A stretch of 64,000 nucleotides of DNA from Actinomadura rifamycini DSM 43936 (lineage in GTDB: Bacteria > Actinomycetota > Actinomycetes > Streptosporangiales > Streptosporangiaceae): assembly GCF_000425065.1 (NCBI RefSeq), contig NZ_AULB01000010.1, forward strand, positions 124,001-188,000. Direction: 5' to 3'. A program made the translations under genes and the position numbers. Shown piece after piece: positions 17,180 to 24,595 of the stretch (position 1 is the first letter of the stretch; each line of letters starts with the position of its first letter). The notes beneath the pieces were generated by a model. That model made no database searches, had not been told where the DNA came from, and worked only from the letters and a program-made list of their open reading frames with translations.

Positions 17180-17195
17180 CCCCCCACTTTCGTCA
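17180..17195 (-). promoter_or_regulatory. Recurring CGAAAGTGGGGGG motif upstream of the ABC operon
   Basis: On the minus strand this reads TGACGAAAGTGGGGGG, 81-96 bp before the ABC ATPase start. The 13-base string CGAAAGTGGGGGG recurs exactly at 18994-19006 upstream of dedA, and ACTTTCGTCA recurs at 12465-12474 upstream of the histidine kinase. It is a candidate response-regulator or sigma-factor site. Confidence 0.45.
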
Positions 17196-17241
17196 ATCTC
17201 CGGACCCGCGGCCGCAATCGCCGCCGAACCCCGGACATGCC

Positions 17242-17287
17242 GACGGGCCGCCCCCGCGACGCTTCCACGCCGCGGGAACGGCCCGTC
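17242..17287 (-). terminator. Hairpin terminator downstream of the PAP2 gene
   Basis: GACGGGCCG (17242-17250) pairs with CGGCCCGTC (17279-17287), and inside it CCCGCG pairs with CGCGGG, leaving a ~12-nt loop. It lies 64 bp past the minus-strand PAP2 stop. The rest of the 251-bp gap between the PAP2 and ABC genes holds the ABC promoter region; no gene was seen there. Confidence 0.7.
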
Positions 17288-17350
17288 AAGAACACAGGGA
17301 CCACCGCGACCACCCCCGAGGGGCCGCCAGCGGTCACCCGCGCGCGAGGA

Positions 17351-18133
17351 TCAGGGGCGCGGCTCCCGCCGCGGCACCACGCCGCCCATGACGTCCGGCA
17401 TCGTGACCGCCGAATCCACCCGCGGCCCCGCGCCCGGATCCACCGCCGCCCCCGCCGGAGACGCGGCGGCCCCGGCGACGGCACCGCCCGGCACCGGCCC
17501 ACCGGCGACACCCGCCGCAGCAGCGGCGGCCGCCGGACGCGGACCCAGCAGCGCCGCACCGACCGGCACACCGCGCAACGCCTCCACCAGCGGCGCCGCC
17601 ACCCGCATCAGCACCAACGCCACGACCGGCGCCGCCACACACCCCAGCACGAACCCCGCCGCGACATCGTGCGGATAGTGCACGCCCACGAACACCCGCG
17701 AGAACGCCATCAGCAGCGCCAGCGGCAGCACGACCGGGGCCATCGCCCGCCACGCCACCACGATCGCCGCAGCCGACGCCGCCGCGATCGTCGCGTGGTT
17801 GCTGGGGAACGACCAGTCGCCCGGAGCCGGGCACTCCACGATGTTCATCGCGCCCGCCACCGCACGGCACGGACGCTCCTCCTCGATGAAGGTCTTGGAC
17901 ACCTCGCTCACCAGGTACGCCGCGACCACCGCGAACGGCGCCGCCAGCGCCAGCCCCATCGCCCGCGCGTCCGCGCCGCGCGCCCGCCACCAGCCCGCCA
18001 CGAACAGCGCGGCGAACAGCAGCAACCCCGCGTCCGTACCGATCTCGGCCACCGTGTGCACCCATGACGGCGTGCCGTGCGCGAACTCGCTGATCTCCCG
18101 GTAGAGATCCGCGCTGAACTCTGGCGCCTGCAT
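17351..18133 (-). CDS. PAP2-family membrane phosphatase
   Basis: 260 residues from ATG 18133, chosen over GTG 18148 because GGAGAGGGAGAGG directly precedes it. Six membrane segments. The three PAP2 motifs are visible: K-x6-RP (KTFIEEERPCR), PSNH in WSFPSNHATI (PSGH variant) and SR-x5-H-x3-D (SRVFVGVHYPHD). Known members dephosphorylate phosphatidic acid, undecaprenyl pyrophosphate or other lipid phosphates at the outer membrane face. The C-terminus is a ~70-residue Ala/Gly/Pro tail. It lies downstream of dedA on the same strand; both concern lipid carrier or membrane phospholipid turnover. Confidence 0.9.
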   Translation of the reverse strand: MQAPEFSADLYREISEFAHGTPSWVHTVAEIGTDAGLLLFAALFVAGWWRARGADARAMGLALAAPFAVVAAYLVSEVSKTFIEEERPCRAVAGAMNIVECPAPGDWSFPSNHATIAAASAAAIVVAWRAMAPVVLPLALLMAFSRVFVGVHYPHDVAAGFVLGCVAAPVVALVLMRVAAPLVEALRGVPVGAALLGPRPAAAAAAAGVAGGPVPGGAVAGAAASPAGAAVDPGAGPRVDSAVTMPDVMGGVVPRREPRP

Positions 18134-18241
18134 CCTCTCCCTCTCCACATCGACGCGATCCGCTCCACGGGTCAGACCCCTCGCGGACCGCGAAAGTTCA
18201 CCCTACGGTCACCCGAAAGGAAAGCGTGTCACGTCGGACGA

Positions 18242-18937
18242 TCACGCACCGGGAAAAGTCCCCACACGAGGCGTATCCGCGGAACTCCGCCCGCCCTCCG
18301 CACCGTCCGCGCCGCCCGGCACGGGGGAGACGGCGGACGCGCGGCGCCGACGCACCACGAAACGGACGGCCTCCACCACCGCCGTCACCGTCAGCGCCAG
18401 CCCCAGACCCACCGCGACGCCCTTGATCGGATCATTCTCGAACGCGACCCCGCCCACATACCCCAGCAGCGCCCCGTACAGCGCCCACGACACCGCCGCG
18501 ATCGAAGCGAACATCGAGAACGAGCGCAGCGGATACCCGACCGCGCCCATCGTCATCGTCACGGCCGTCCGCCCGCCCGGCACGTACCGCGCCACCACCA
18601 GGATCAGCCCGCCGCGCTCGGCCAGCGTCCGGCCCGCCCACGCGAACGCGCCGTGCCGCCGCGTCCCCGGCCGCAACCGCCGCTCCAGCCGCCCTCCCGA
18701 CAACCGCCCCACGGTGAAGGAGACGTGGTCGCCGATGAACGCGCCCGCCGCCGCCAGCGCAACGACCGGCACCAGGTCCGGCTGCCCCGCCGACGCCGCG
18801 TACACGCCCGCCGTGATGACCGTGCTCTCGCTCGGCACGACCGGGAAGAACCCGTCGATCACCGCCACCGCGAAGAGCACGAGGTAAAACCACGGCGAGG
18901 TCACCGCCGTATGCACCAGTTCCGTTACACCGTCCAT
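18242..18937 (-). CDS. DedA family membrane protein
   Basis: 231 residues. Hallmarks of DedA/SNARE-associated proteins: WFYLVLFAVAVIDGFFPVVPSESTVITAGVYAA (E in PxxPGE-like loop as VPSES), GAFIGDHVSFTVGRLSG (GDxxxxxxGR), the amphipathic F/R motif VVARYVPGGRTAVTMTMGAVGYPLRSF, and four to five membrane segments. Members act as lipid (undecaprenyl phosphate/phospholipid) flippases or transporters. It is upstream of the PAP2 gene with 108 bp between. Confidence 0.9.
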   Translation of the reverse strand: MDGVTELVHTAVTSPWFYLVLFAVAVIDGFFPVVPSESTVITAGVYAASAGQPDLVPVVALAAAGAFIGDHVSFTVGRLSGGRLERRLRPGTRRHGAFAWAGRTLAERGGLILVVARYVPGGRTAVTMTMGAVGYPLRSFSMFASIAAVSWALYGALLGYVGGVAFENDPIKGVAVGLGLALTVTAVVEAVRFVVRRRRASAVSPVPGGADGAEGGRSSADTPRVGTFPGA

Positions 18938-18993
18938 GCCACGACGCTAGAAACCGGGCACCGCCCCGGGCATCGGCCGAACGACCAACACCA

Positions 18994-19009
18994 CCCCCCA
19001 CTTTCGGCA
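18994..19009. promoter_or_regulatory. Third copy of the CCCCCCACTTTCG motif, between divergent dedA and membrane-protein genes
   Basis: CCCCCCACTTTCGGCA lies 57 bp before the dedA start and 88 bp before the ATG at 19097. Its first 13 bases are identical to those at 17180-17192. It could act on either gene; the orientation relative to dedA is the same as for the ABC operon. Confidence 0.4.
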
Positions 19010-19096
19010 GTACCCGCCCCGCCTCACGGACGAGCCGACCGACCGGCACCGCCCCACCCGCGCCATGATGGACACCCGCCGAACCAGGGGAGGGGC

Positions 19097-19795
19097 ATGA
19101 CCACGCCACCGGCCGCACCCGCCGAACCGCACACCCACCCGACCGCCGAACACGACGCACGCCCCCTGCGCTGGCTCACCGCCTGCGCCCTCCTCTACGG
19201 CCTCACCCACCACATCGGCTTCGGCCTCGCCGGGCTCGGCACCATCGGCCACACCCGCTGGGCCGACTGGGCCGACATCCTCACCCCCTACGCCGTCCTG
19301 CTCACCGCCGCCGCCGCGCTCCACACCGCCCGCGCCGACCGCACCGCCTGGATCCTCTACCTCACCGGCGCCATCACCTACGTCGAAGGACACGGCATCC
19401 ACCTCGCCGCCAACTCCGTCGGCAACGACACCCCCGGCCTCCCCGTCGTCCACCTGTGGGACGAAGTCGCCGGCCACTACATCTGGTACGCCGGAACCGC
19501 CCTGGTCGCCGCCGCCCTCACCCGCGCGCTCGCCCACCGCCCCGCCCCGCCCGCCCGGCTCACCCTCGCCCCCGCCCTCATCGTCGGCGTCACCTGGACC
19601 ACCAACTCACTCGAAGGCGGCACCGCCCTCATGGGCATCGCCGTCGCCGCCGCCTTCACCGCGTGGGGCTGGCACACCCGGCACCGCCTCGGACGCGCCG
19701 TCATCATCGCGTTCGCGCCCGCCGCCCTCGCCCTCACCGCCTACGGCGCCTGGCACACCGGCTTCCCCCAGCCCACCGAACTCGGCTGGATCTGA
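19097..19795 (+). CDS. Polytopic membrane protein with conserved-looking His/Glu motifs, function unknown
   Basis: 232 residues from ATG 19097 (AGGGGAGGGGC upstream). Six to seven membrane segments are visible. Polar clusters fall at membrane positions: LLYGLTHHIGFG, TYVEGHGIHLAANSVGN, VHLWDEVAGHYIWY and TTNSLEGGTA. This Glu-x-His-x-x-His / Glu-x-x-x-His pattern looks like a metal or haem site within the membrane. I do not recognise the family. The last ~63 codons overlap, on the other strand, the 3' end of the recombinase gene. Codons end almost always in C, as across 19-22 kb. Confidence 0.75.
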   Translation: MTTPPAAPAEPHTHPTAEHDARPLRWLTACALLYGLTHHIGFGLAGLGTIGHTRWADWADILTPYAVLLTAAAALHTARADRTAWILYLTGAITYVEGHGIHLAANSVGNDTPGLPVVHLWDEVAGHYIWYAGTALVAAALTRALAHRPAPPARLTLAPALIVGVTWTTNSLEGGTALMGIAVAAAFTAWGWHTRHRLGRAVIIAFAPAALALTAYGAWHTGFPQPTELGWI

Positions 19796-20914
19796 CGCCC
19801 CCGACCCCGGCCCGTCCCGCACCGCCGAACCCAGCAGCGGATGCACCCGCATCGCCGCCTCCAACTCACCGGGCAACTCGTCCCGGTACCGACCCAGCGT
19901 CGCCAGATCCGCATGCCCCAGCACCCGCCGCACCGCGTCCATGTCCGTCGCCGCCGCCAGCAGATGCGTCGCCGTCGTATGCCGCAGCCCATGCGGCGTC
20001 ACACTCCGCCGCCGCCCCGGCTCCACCTCCGCCAGCACCCGATCGATCACCCCCTGCACATCGCCCCGCGCCAACCGCCGCCCCCGCCACGACAACAACA
20101 GCGCCTTCGGCTCCCGCCCCCGGTCCAGCAACCGCCGCCCGTCCGCCACATACGCGTCCAGCACCTCCACCACCGGCCCCGGCAACGGCACGTCCCGCGT
20201 CCGCCCGCCTTTACCGAACACCCGCCAATACCGCGTCCCCCCGTTGACGAAGAAATCCTCGACATTCGCCCGCGTCAACTCCGACACCCGCGGCCCCACC
20301 GCCGCCAGCAGCAGCACGATCAACCCGTCCCGCAACTCCGTCCGCTGATCCGGCCGCCGCCCCCGCCCCTCACCCGCCTCCGCCATGTCCCGCGCCGCAC
20401 CCAGCAGCCCCTCCGCCTGCTCCACCGTCAACGCCCGCCGCTCCGCCCGCAACCCGCCCCGATGCCGCGGCCGCACCGTCACCGCCCCCATCGGATTCAA
20501 CTGCACCCACCCCGCCACCACCGCATACCGGAACAACGCCGACACCGAACGCCGAAACCGCGCCTGCGACGCCGCACTCTGCAACGCACCCCCCGCACCC
20601 CCCGCACCCCCCGCACCACCGGACCCCGACGACCCGGCACCCACCCGCCGCCGCCCGTCCGGCTTCCGCGCGAACCTCAACAGCACCGCATCGACGTCCT
20701 CACCCGTCAGATCGTCCAGAACCCGATCCGCACCGGCCAACTCCGCGAACGTCGCCGCGTCCCGCGCATACACCTCGGCCGTCCCGGGAGACAACGCCCC
20801 CGTCACCGTCTTCGCCCGAACCATCTCCACATACCGGTCCACGCACTCGCCCACGGACACACGCTCAACATCGATCGGACGCACCCCGCGGACGCTACCG
20901 CCCACCACCGACAC
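19607..20914 (-). CDS. Tyrosine recombinase/integrase
   Basis: 435 residues. The N-terminal SAM-like core-binding domain is at ~15-140 and contains a Gly-rich insert (GSGGAGGAGGAGGA) coded by a 9-bp tandem repeat. The catalytic domain shows Arg in VGPRVSELTRANV, Lys in FGKGGRTRDVPLP, HGLRH, LGHADLATLGRY with the Tyr nucleophile, i.e. R-K-H-x-x-R-H-Y complete. Lone XerC/D-like enzyme; no excisionase, relaxase or phage genes lie nearby and no att repeats were identified. The ~70 residues after HPLLGSAV are antisense to the membrane protein gene and have shadow-like composition. The start may instead be a GTG at 20884 (RPIDVERVSVGE). Confidence 0.85.
   Translation of the reverse strand: MSVVGGSVRGVRPIDVERVSVGECVDRYVEMVRAKTVTGALSPGTAEVYARDAATFAELAGADRVLDDLTGEDVDAVLLRFARKPDGRRRVGAGSSGSGGAGGAGGAGGALQSAASQARFRRSVSALFRYAVVAGWVQLNPMGAVTVRPRHRGGLRAERRALTVEQAEGLLGAARDMAEAGEGRGRRPDQRTELRDGLIVLLLAAVGPRVSELTRANVEDFFVNGGTRYWRVFGKGGRTRDVPLPGPVVEVLDAYVADGRRLLDRGREPKALLLSWRGRRLARGDVQGVIDRVLAEVEPGRRRSVTPHGLRHTTATHLLAAATDMDAVRRVLGHADLATLGRYRDELPGELEAAMRVHPLLGSAVRDGPGSGASDPAEFGGLGEAGVPGAVGGEGEGGGRERDDDGASEAVPGVPAPRGEGGGDGDAHEGGAAFE
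20586..20612. repeat. 9-bp tandem repeat inside the integrase gene
   Basis: Three exact copies of GCACCCCCC, followed by a degenerate GCACCACCG. The unit is three codons (Gly-Gly-Ala on the minus strand), so copy-number change alters a Gly-rich linker between the core-binding and catalytic domains without shifting frame. Confidence 0.85.
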
Positions 20915-20950
20915 ACGGCACCGTCACACCCGCCCCATAAGATCACCACC

Positions 20951-21412
20951 ATGACCGCGCGGGAACTGTTCGACCAAGTCGCCGAAATCGTCCACGCGGC
21001 CACCCCACCCGACCTCGGCCACCCCCACCTGCACGTCCGCCACAACGGACTCAAAGCCTGGTTCGGCACCCCCCGACCCGAACGCGAACACTACGAAGCC
21101 CAACTCATCCCCGCCGAACTCGCACCCGGCACCCGCACCACCGCCCTCGAAATCGGCTACCACGCCGAACACCCCGCCGAACCCGACAACCAAGCCGCCC
21201 TCGACCGCCTCCTCACCGCACAACCCGCCTGGCGCCCCCTCCTCGGCGACGACCCCGTCCCCGGCCCCTTCCTCGGCCGCACCACCTGGCGACGCATCTC
21301 CGAAACCTGGCCCGACCCCGACCTCGACACCCCCGACCTCGCCTTCGACATCGGCGTCCGCCTCGTCGACTACATCCGCGCCCTCGAACCCCACCGCCGC
21401 ACGACCGGGTAG
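20951..21412 (+). CDS. Hypothetical acidic protein, 153 aa
   Basis: Starts at ATG 20951, divergent from the integrase gene (36 bp between the starts). Soluble, no signal peptide: MTARELFDQVAEIVHAATPPDLGHPHLHVRHNGLKAWFG, then a strand-rich middle (EHYEAQLIPAEL, TALEIGYHAEH) and a helical end (LAFDIGVRLVDYIRAL). Trp/His-rich. I do not recognise the family; the layout could suit a small nucleic-acid- or ligand-binding alpha+beta protein but nothing proves that. It is followed 41 bp later by the DUF72 gene, so they may be cotranscribed. Confidence 0.72.
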   Translation: MTARELFDQVAEIVHAATPPDLGHPHLHVRHNGLKAWFGTPRPEREHYEAQLIPAELAPGTRTTALEIGYHAEHPAEPDNQAALDRLLTAQPAWRPLLGDDPVPGPFLGRTTWRRISETWPDPDLDTPDLAFDIGVRLVDYIRALEPHRRTTG

Positions 21413-21453
21413 AACCCCCCGCGACGGACGTCCCGACACCGGGGGACAGGACC

Positions 21454-22161
21454 ATGCGCATCGGCACCTCGGGCTGGCAGTACACCGACTGGCGCGGCCC
21501 CCTCTACCCGCCCCGCCTCGCCCAACGCCACTGGCTGCACCACTACGCCCGCACCTTCACCACCGTCGAGAACAACAACGCCTTCTACCGCCTGCCCGCC
21601 CGCACCACCTTCGAACGATGGCGCGACGCCACCCCCGACGACTTCGTCATGGCCGTCAAAGCCAGCCGCTACCTCACCCACATGAAACGCCTCAACGACC
21701 CCGCCGAACCCGTCGCCCGCCTCCTCGACGCCGCCGCCGGCCTCGGCACCGAACTCGGCCCGATCCTCCTCCAGCTCCCACCCACCCTCAAAGCCGACCC
21801 CGAACGCCTCGACGCCTGCCTGCGACGCTTCCCCCGCCACATCCGCGTCGCCGTCGAACCCCGCCACCCCACCTGGTGGACCGACGACGTCCGCGCCGTC
21901 CTCGAACACCACTCCGCCGCCCTCTGCTGGGCCGACCGCCTCGGCCGCCCCCTCACACCCCTCTGGCGCACCACCGACTGGACCTACCTCCGCCTCCACG
22001 AAGGCCCCGGCCGCCCCAGGCCCGACTACACCGACCCCGCCCTCACCGCCTGGATCCCCGAACTCACCGACGACGCCTACGTCTACTTCAACAACGACCC
22101 CAACGGCGCCGCCGTCCGCGACGCCCGCCGCCTCATCGAACTCACCCGACCGACCCCATGA
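21454..22161 (+). CDS. DUF72 (YecE-like) TIM-barrel protein
   Basis: 235 residues. Family signatures: MRIGTSGWQYTDWRGPLYPP, FTTVENNNAFYRLPARTTFERWRDATPDDFVMAVKASRYLTH, VEPRHPTWW, WTYLRLHEGP and YVYFNNDPNGAAVRDAR, covering the whole DUF72 domain. Length is normal. The structure is a TIM barrel; the function is not established (a nuclease or carbohydrate role has been proposed for relatives). It lies convergent to the SDR gene, 137 bp away, with no gene between. Confidence 0.9.
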   Translation: MRIGTSGWQYTDWRGPLYPPRLAQRHWLHHYARTFTTVENNNAFYRLPARTTFERWRDATPDDFVMAVKASRYLTHMKRLNDPAEPVARLLDAAAGLGTELGPILLQLPPTLKADPERLDACLRRFPRHIRVAVEPRHPTWWTDDVRAVLEHHSAALCWADRLGRPLTPLWRTTDWTYLRLHEGPGRPRPDYTDPALTAWIPELTDDAYVYFNNDPNGAAVRDARRLIELTRPTP

Positions 22162-22298
22162 CCACCCCGCCGCGCCACGCGGCACCCGACCCGCACACCC
22201 CGGACGCCGGCCGACCCGGCACCCACGGCCGCCGGGGGAGCGGGGAGCAGTACGCGGCCCCCCACGACGGCACCCGCCCTCACCAGCCGAGGGCACAC

Positions 22299-23189
22299 TC
22301 AAAAAGATCCCGCCGGAAACGCGACACCCGTCAGCTCCTCCGACACCCGCCACAGCCGACGCGCCGCCTCCGCGTCCCGCGCCCGCGCCGACCGGCCCAC
22401 CAGCTTCGGCGCGCCACGCCCCTCGAGAAAACCGCCCGGCCCCGCATAACCGTCACCCGGAACATCCGCCACGGCCGCGTACAGCGTGGGCAGCGCACCG
22501 TCCTCCTCGCTCTGCGCCAGCCGCCCCGCCACCGACTTGCGCACCCGGTCGAACCCGCCCAGCCGGCCACTGGACTCCAGCAGGTTCGTCGCCGCCAGCC
22601 CGGGATGAGCGGCCGTCGCGATCACCGCCGAACCCGCCCCGGCGAGCCGCCGCTGCAACTCGGACGTGAACAGCAGGTTCGCCAGCTTCGACTGCCCGTA
22701 AGCGGCCATCGCCCGATACGGCCTGCGCTCCCAGTTCAGGTCGCCGAACTCGATCCGGCCCGACCGGTGCCCACTGGACGACACGGTCACGACCCGGCTC
22801 CGGATCCGCGGCAGCAGCAGGTTCGTCAACGCGAAATGCCCCAGATGGTTCGTGCCGAACTGCAACTCGAACCCGTCGGCCGTCCGCCCGAAAGGCGGGA
22901 TCATCACGCCCGCGTTGTTCACCAGCACGTCGACGGGCCCGGCGAACTCCGCGACGAAACCGCGCACCGAAGCGAGATCGGCCAGATCGAGCCGCCGCAC
23001 CTCGACCTCGCCGGGCATCCCGGCGGCCGCCGCGCGCCCCTTGTCCACATTGCGGACGGCGAGGACGACACGGGCGCCCCGAGCCGCGAGCGCCCGGGCG
23101 GCCGCGCGCCCGATGCCGCTGTTCGCGCCGGTGATGACGAAGGTGCGGCCCGACTGGGAAGGGATCTGCGAACTCGTGAACGTCGCCAT
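22299..23189 (-). CDS. Short-chain dehydrogenase/reductase
   Basis: 296 residues from ATG 23189. Rossmann motif FVITGANSGIGRAAARAL (TGxxxGIG), NNAG in VDVLVNNAGVMIPP, catalytic Ser (VVTVSSSGHRSG), Tyr and Lys as YGQSKLANL. This resembles the retinol dehydrogenase-like/light-dependent protochlorophyllide reductase-like SDR subgroup. It is divergent from a TetR regulator with only 42 bp between, which likely represses it. Confidence 0.9.
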   Translation of the reverse strand: MATFTSSQIPSQSGRTFVITGANSGIGRAAARALAARGARVVLAVRNVDKGRAAAAGMPGEVEVRRLDLADLASVRGFVAEFAGPVDVLVNNAGVMIPPFGRTADGFELQFGTNHLGHFALTNLLLPRIRSRVVTVSSSGHRSGRIEFGDLNWERRPYRAMAAYGQSKLANLLFTSELQRRLAGAGSAVIATAAHPGLAATNLLESSGRLGGFDRVRKSVAGRLAQSEEDGALPTLYAAVADVPGDGYAGPGGFLEGRGAPKLVGRSARARDAEAARRLWRVSEELTGVAFPAGSF

Positions 23190-23209
23190 GCCGCCAAAGT
23201 AGTCACCGG

Positions 23210-23220
23210 CAACAATGTTG
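23210..23220. promoter_or_regulatory. Candidate TetR operator between SDR and regulator genes
   Basis: CAACAATGTTG is an 11-bp inverted repeat (5-bp arms, one central base) in the 42-bp gap between the divergent starts, in a locally AT-rich stretch. The flanks extend the symmetry weakly (GGCAACAATGTTGTCA). Size and place suit a TetR dimer site controlling both genes. Confidence 0.6.
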
Positions 23221-23231
23221 TCAAAGAAAAC

Positions 23232-23855
23232 ATGATTAGGGTGGCATCCGTGCCAGCCGCAACCGACCGCCGGTCCTACCACCACGGCCGACTCCGCGAC
23301 GCGCTGCTCGACGCGGCCGAACGCGGCCTGCGCGAACACGGCTCCGACCAGCTCTCCCTGCGCGAACTCGCCCGGGAGATCGGCGTCAGCCACGCCGCGC
23401 CCCGCCGGCATTTCCCCGACCGCCAGGCACTGCTGGACGCCCTCGCCGAAGCCGGCTTCCACCGCCTGGACGCCGCACTCCGCGCGGCGCTCGAGGGCGC
23501 GGCCGAAGACTTCCCGTCGCGCGTCCGGGCCGCCGCGAACGCCTACACCCGCTTCGCCACCGAGAACGCCGCGCTGCTCGAGCTGATGTACTCCAGCAAG
23601 CACCGCCCGGGCGCGACGCACATCGTGGAGGCGGCCGAGGCGCCGTTCGGGCTGATGCACGACCTGGTGCGCGAGGGGCAGGAGCAGGGCGCGCTCCAGG
23701 CGGGCGACACCCAGCGGATCGGGATCGTCCTGTTCGCCACCCTGCAGGGGATCACCGCGATCATCAACGGCAACTTCGTCCCTCCCGAACTGGCGGAAGG
23801 GCTCGTCGACACCGCCGTCGACCAGTTCCTGCGCGGTGCCCGCCCGCTGCCGTAG
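23232..23855 (+). CDS. TetR/AcrR family transcriptional regulator
   Basis: 207 residues from ATG 23232. HTH at ~17-60 (YHHGRLRDALLDAAERGLREHGSDQLSLRELAREIGVSHAAPRRHFPDRQALL), then a WHG/TetR_C-type ligand domain (ALLELMYSSKHRPGATHIVEAAEAPFGLMHDLVREGQEQGAL). Divergent to the SDR gene, so probably its repressor with autoregulation at the palindrome in between. Confidence 0.88.
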   Translation: MIRVASVPAATDRRSYHHGRLRDALLDAAERGLREHGSDQLSLRELAREIGVSHAAPRRHFPDRQALLDALAEAGFHRLDAALRAALEGAAEDFPSRVRAAANAYTRFATENAALLELMYSSKHRPGATHIVEAAEAPFGLMHDLVREGQEQGALQAGDTQRIGIVLFATLQGITAIINGNFVPPELAEGLVDTAVDQFLRGARPLP

Positions 23856-23936
23856 CACGCGCACTCGGGGCCGAGGATCCCCACCGGTTCGCACCACGCG
23901 CCGCACGCTCCGAGGGCCCGTCCGGCGACATCGTCT

Positions 23937-23968
23937 AAACCAGACAGAATTCAGCTTCTGTATGGTTT
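23937..23968. terminator. Bidirectional A/T-flanked hairpin terminator
   Basis: Arms of 13 bases, 23937-23949 (AAACCAGACAGAA) and 23956-23968 (TTCTGTATGGTTT), pair with one mismatch around a 6-nt loop. The left edge is A-rich and the right edge T-rich, so it fits factor-independent termination on both strands, between the convergent TetR gene (ends 23855) and the unknown gene ending at 24054. A dimeric-protein operator is the alternative reading. Confidence 0.65.
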
Positions 23969-24053
23969 GCCGTCTTTCGGGGCATTCCGCCCGCCGCGGG
24001 GAAGCGGCGGTGGCGGCACCCGCGAACGGTGCGCCGCCACCGGCCGGCCGCCG

Positions 24054-24581
24054 TCACTTCTTGTACGGCGCGACCTTCTCCCGCAGTTCCTGCACGGTGC
24101 CCTGGAGCAGCTGCCGGAGCCGGTCCCGGTCGGCGCCGTCGGCGCCCGCGTAGTCGTCGATGTCGATGATCTGCTTCTTCGTCGCGGTGATCGAGTTGAG
24201 CTGGTGATCGAGCTTGATGTCGCCGAACCACGGGCTGCGCAGCATGTTCGCCATGTCGGTGCGGAACATCGCCACCAGGTCGTCGGGATCGGCGATGTGG
24301 TTCTTCACCTCGGCGACGAACGTCAGCGTGGCCTTGCTGCCGAGCACCGCCTGCTGCAGCGCGCCGTCGCCGGTCTTGCGGTCCAGCACGATCGTGAAGC
24401 TGTACAGAACCTCGTCGCCCACCGGCTTGAACCGCACGTACTGCATGTCGGCGCCCGACTTGATGCCGATGACCGGGCAGCCCAGGTGCGCCATCGTGAA
24501 CACCATCTCGCCGATGAGGGCCTCGTCCTTGCTCTCTCGGGCCTCGGCGTTGTTCTTGAACTTGTTGATCAACGAAAGCAT
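24054..24581 (-). CDS. Unknown protein A of a tandem paralogous pair, 175 aa
   Basis: Starts at ATG 24581 with AGGAGG about 6 bases upstream. Soluble, charged, no signal peptide, one Cys. It opens with a helix rich in Lys/Asn/Glu, then alternating strands (CPVIGIKSGADMQYVRFKPVG, LYSFTIVLDRKTG, SKATLTFVAEV) and a C-terminal helix (DRDRLRQLLQGTVQELREKVAPYKK). Segments align by eye with the gene just upstream: N-x-x-ARE-x(2-3)-D-x-L-[IV]-G, a small-residue-rich helix, a strand ending Y-[VL]-RF and late [IL]-D-[IL]-D-x-Y, so the two are distant paralogues. Codon use has more AAG/AAC/GTG than neighbouring genes. The family is not recognised. Confidence 0.8.
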   Translation of the reverse strand: MLSLINKFKNNAEARESKDEALIGEMVFTMAHLGCPVIGIKSGADMQYVRFKPVGDEVLYSFTIVLDRKTGDGALQQAVLGSKATLTFVAEVKNHIADPDDLVAMFRTDMANMLRSPWFGDIKLDHQLNSITATKKQIIDIDDYAGADGADRDRLRQLLQGTVQELREKVAPYKK

Positions 24582-24595
24582 GGTGTTCCTCCTGG

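Noticed and set aside
20586..20612. Possible CRISPR-like or larger repeat array
   Set aside because: Units are 9 bp, contiguous and in frame in a coding sequence, without spacers; a simple tandem repeat explains it.
19607..20914. Prophage or integrative element bounded by the recombinase
   Set aside because: No phage structural, replication or transfer genes, no tRNA and no att-like direct repeats were seen within the flanking 5 kb.
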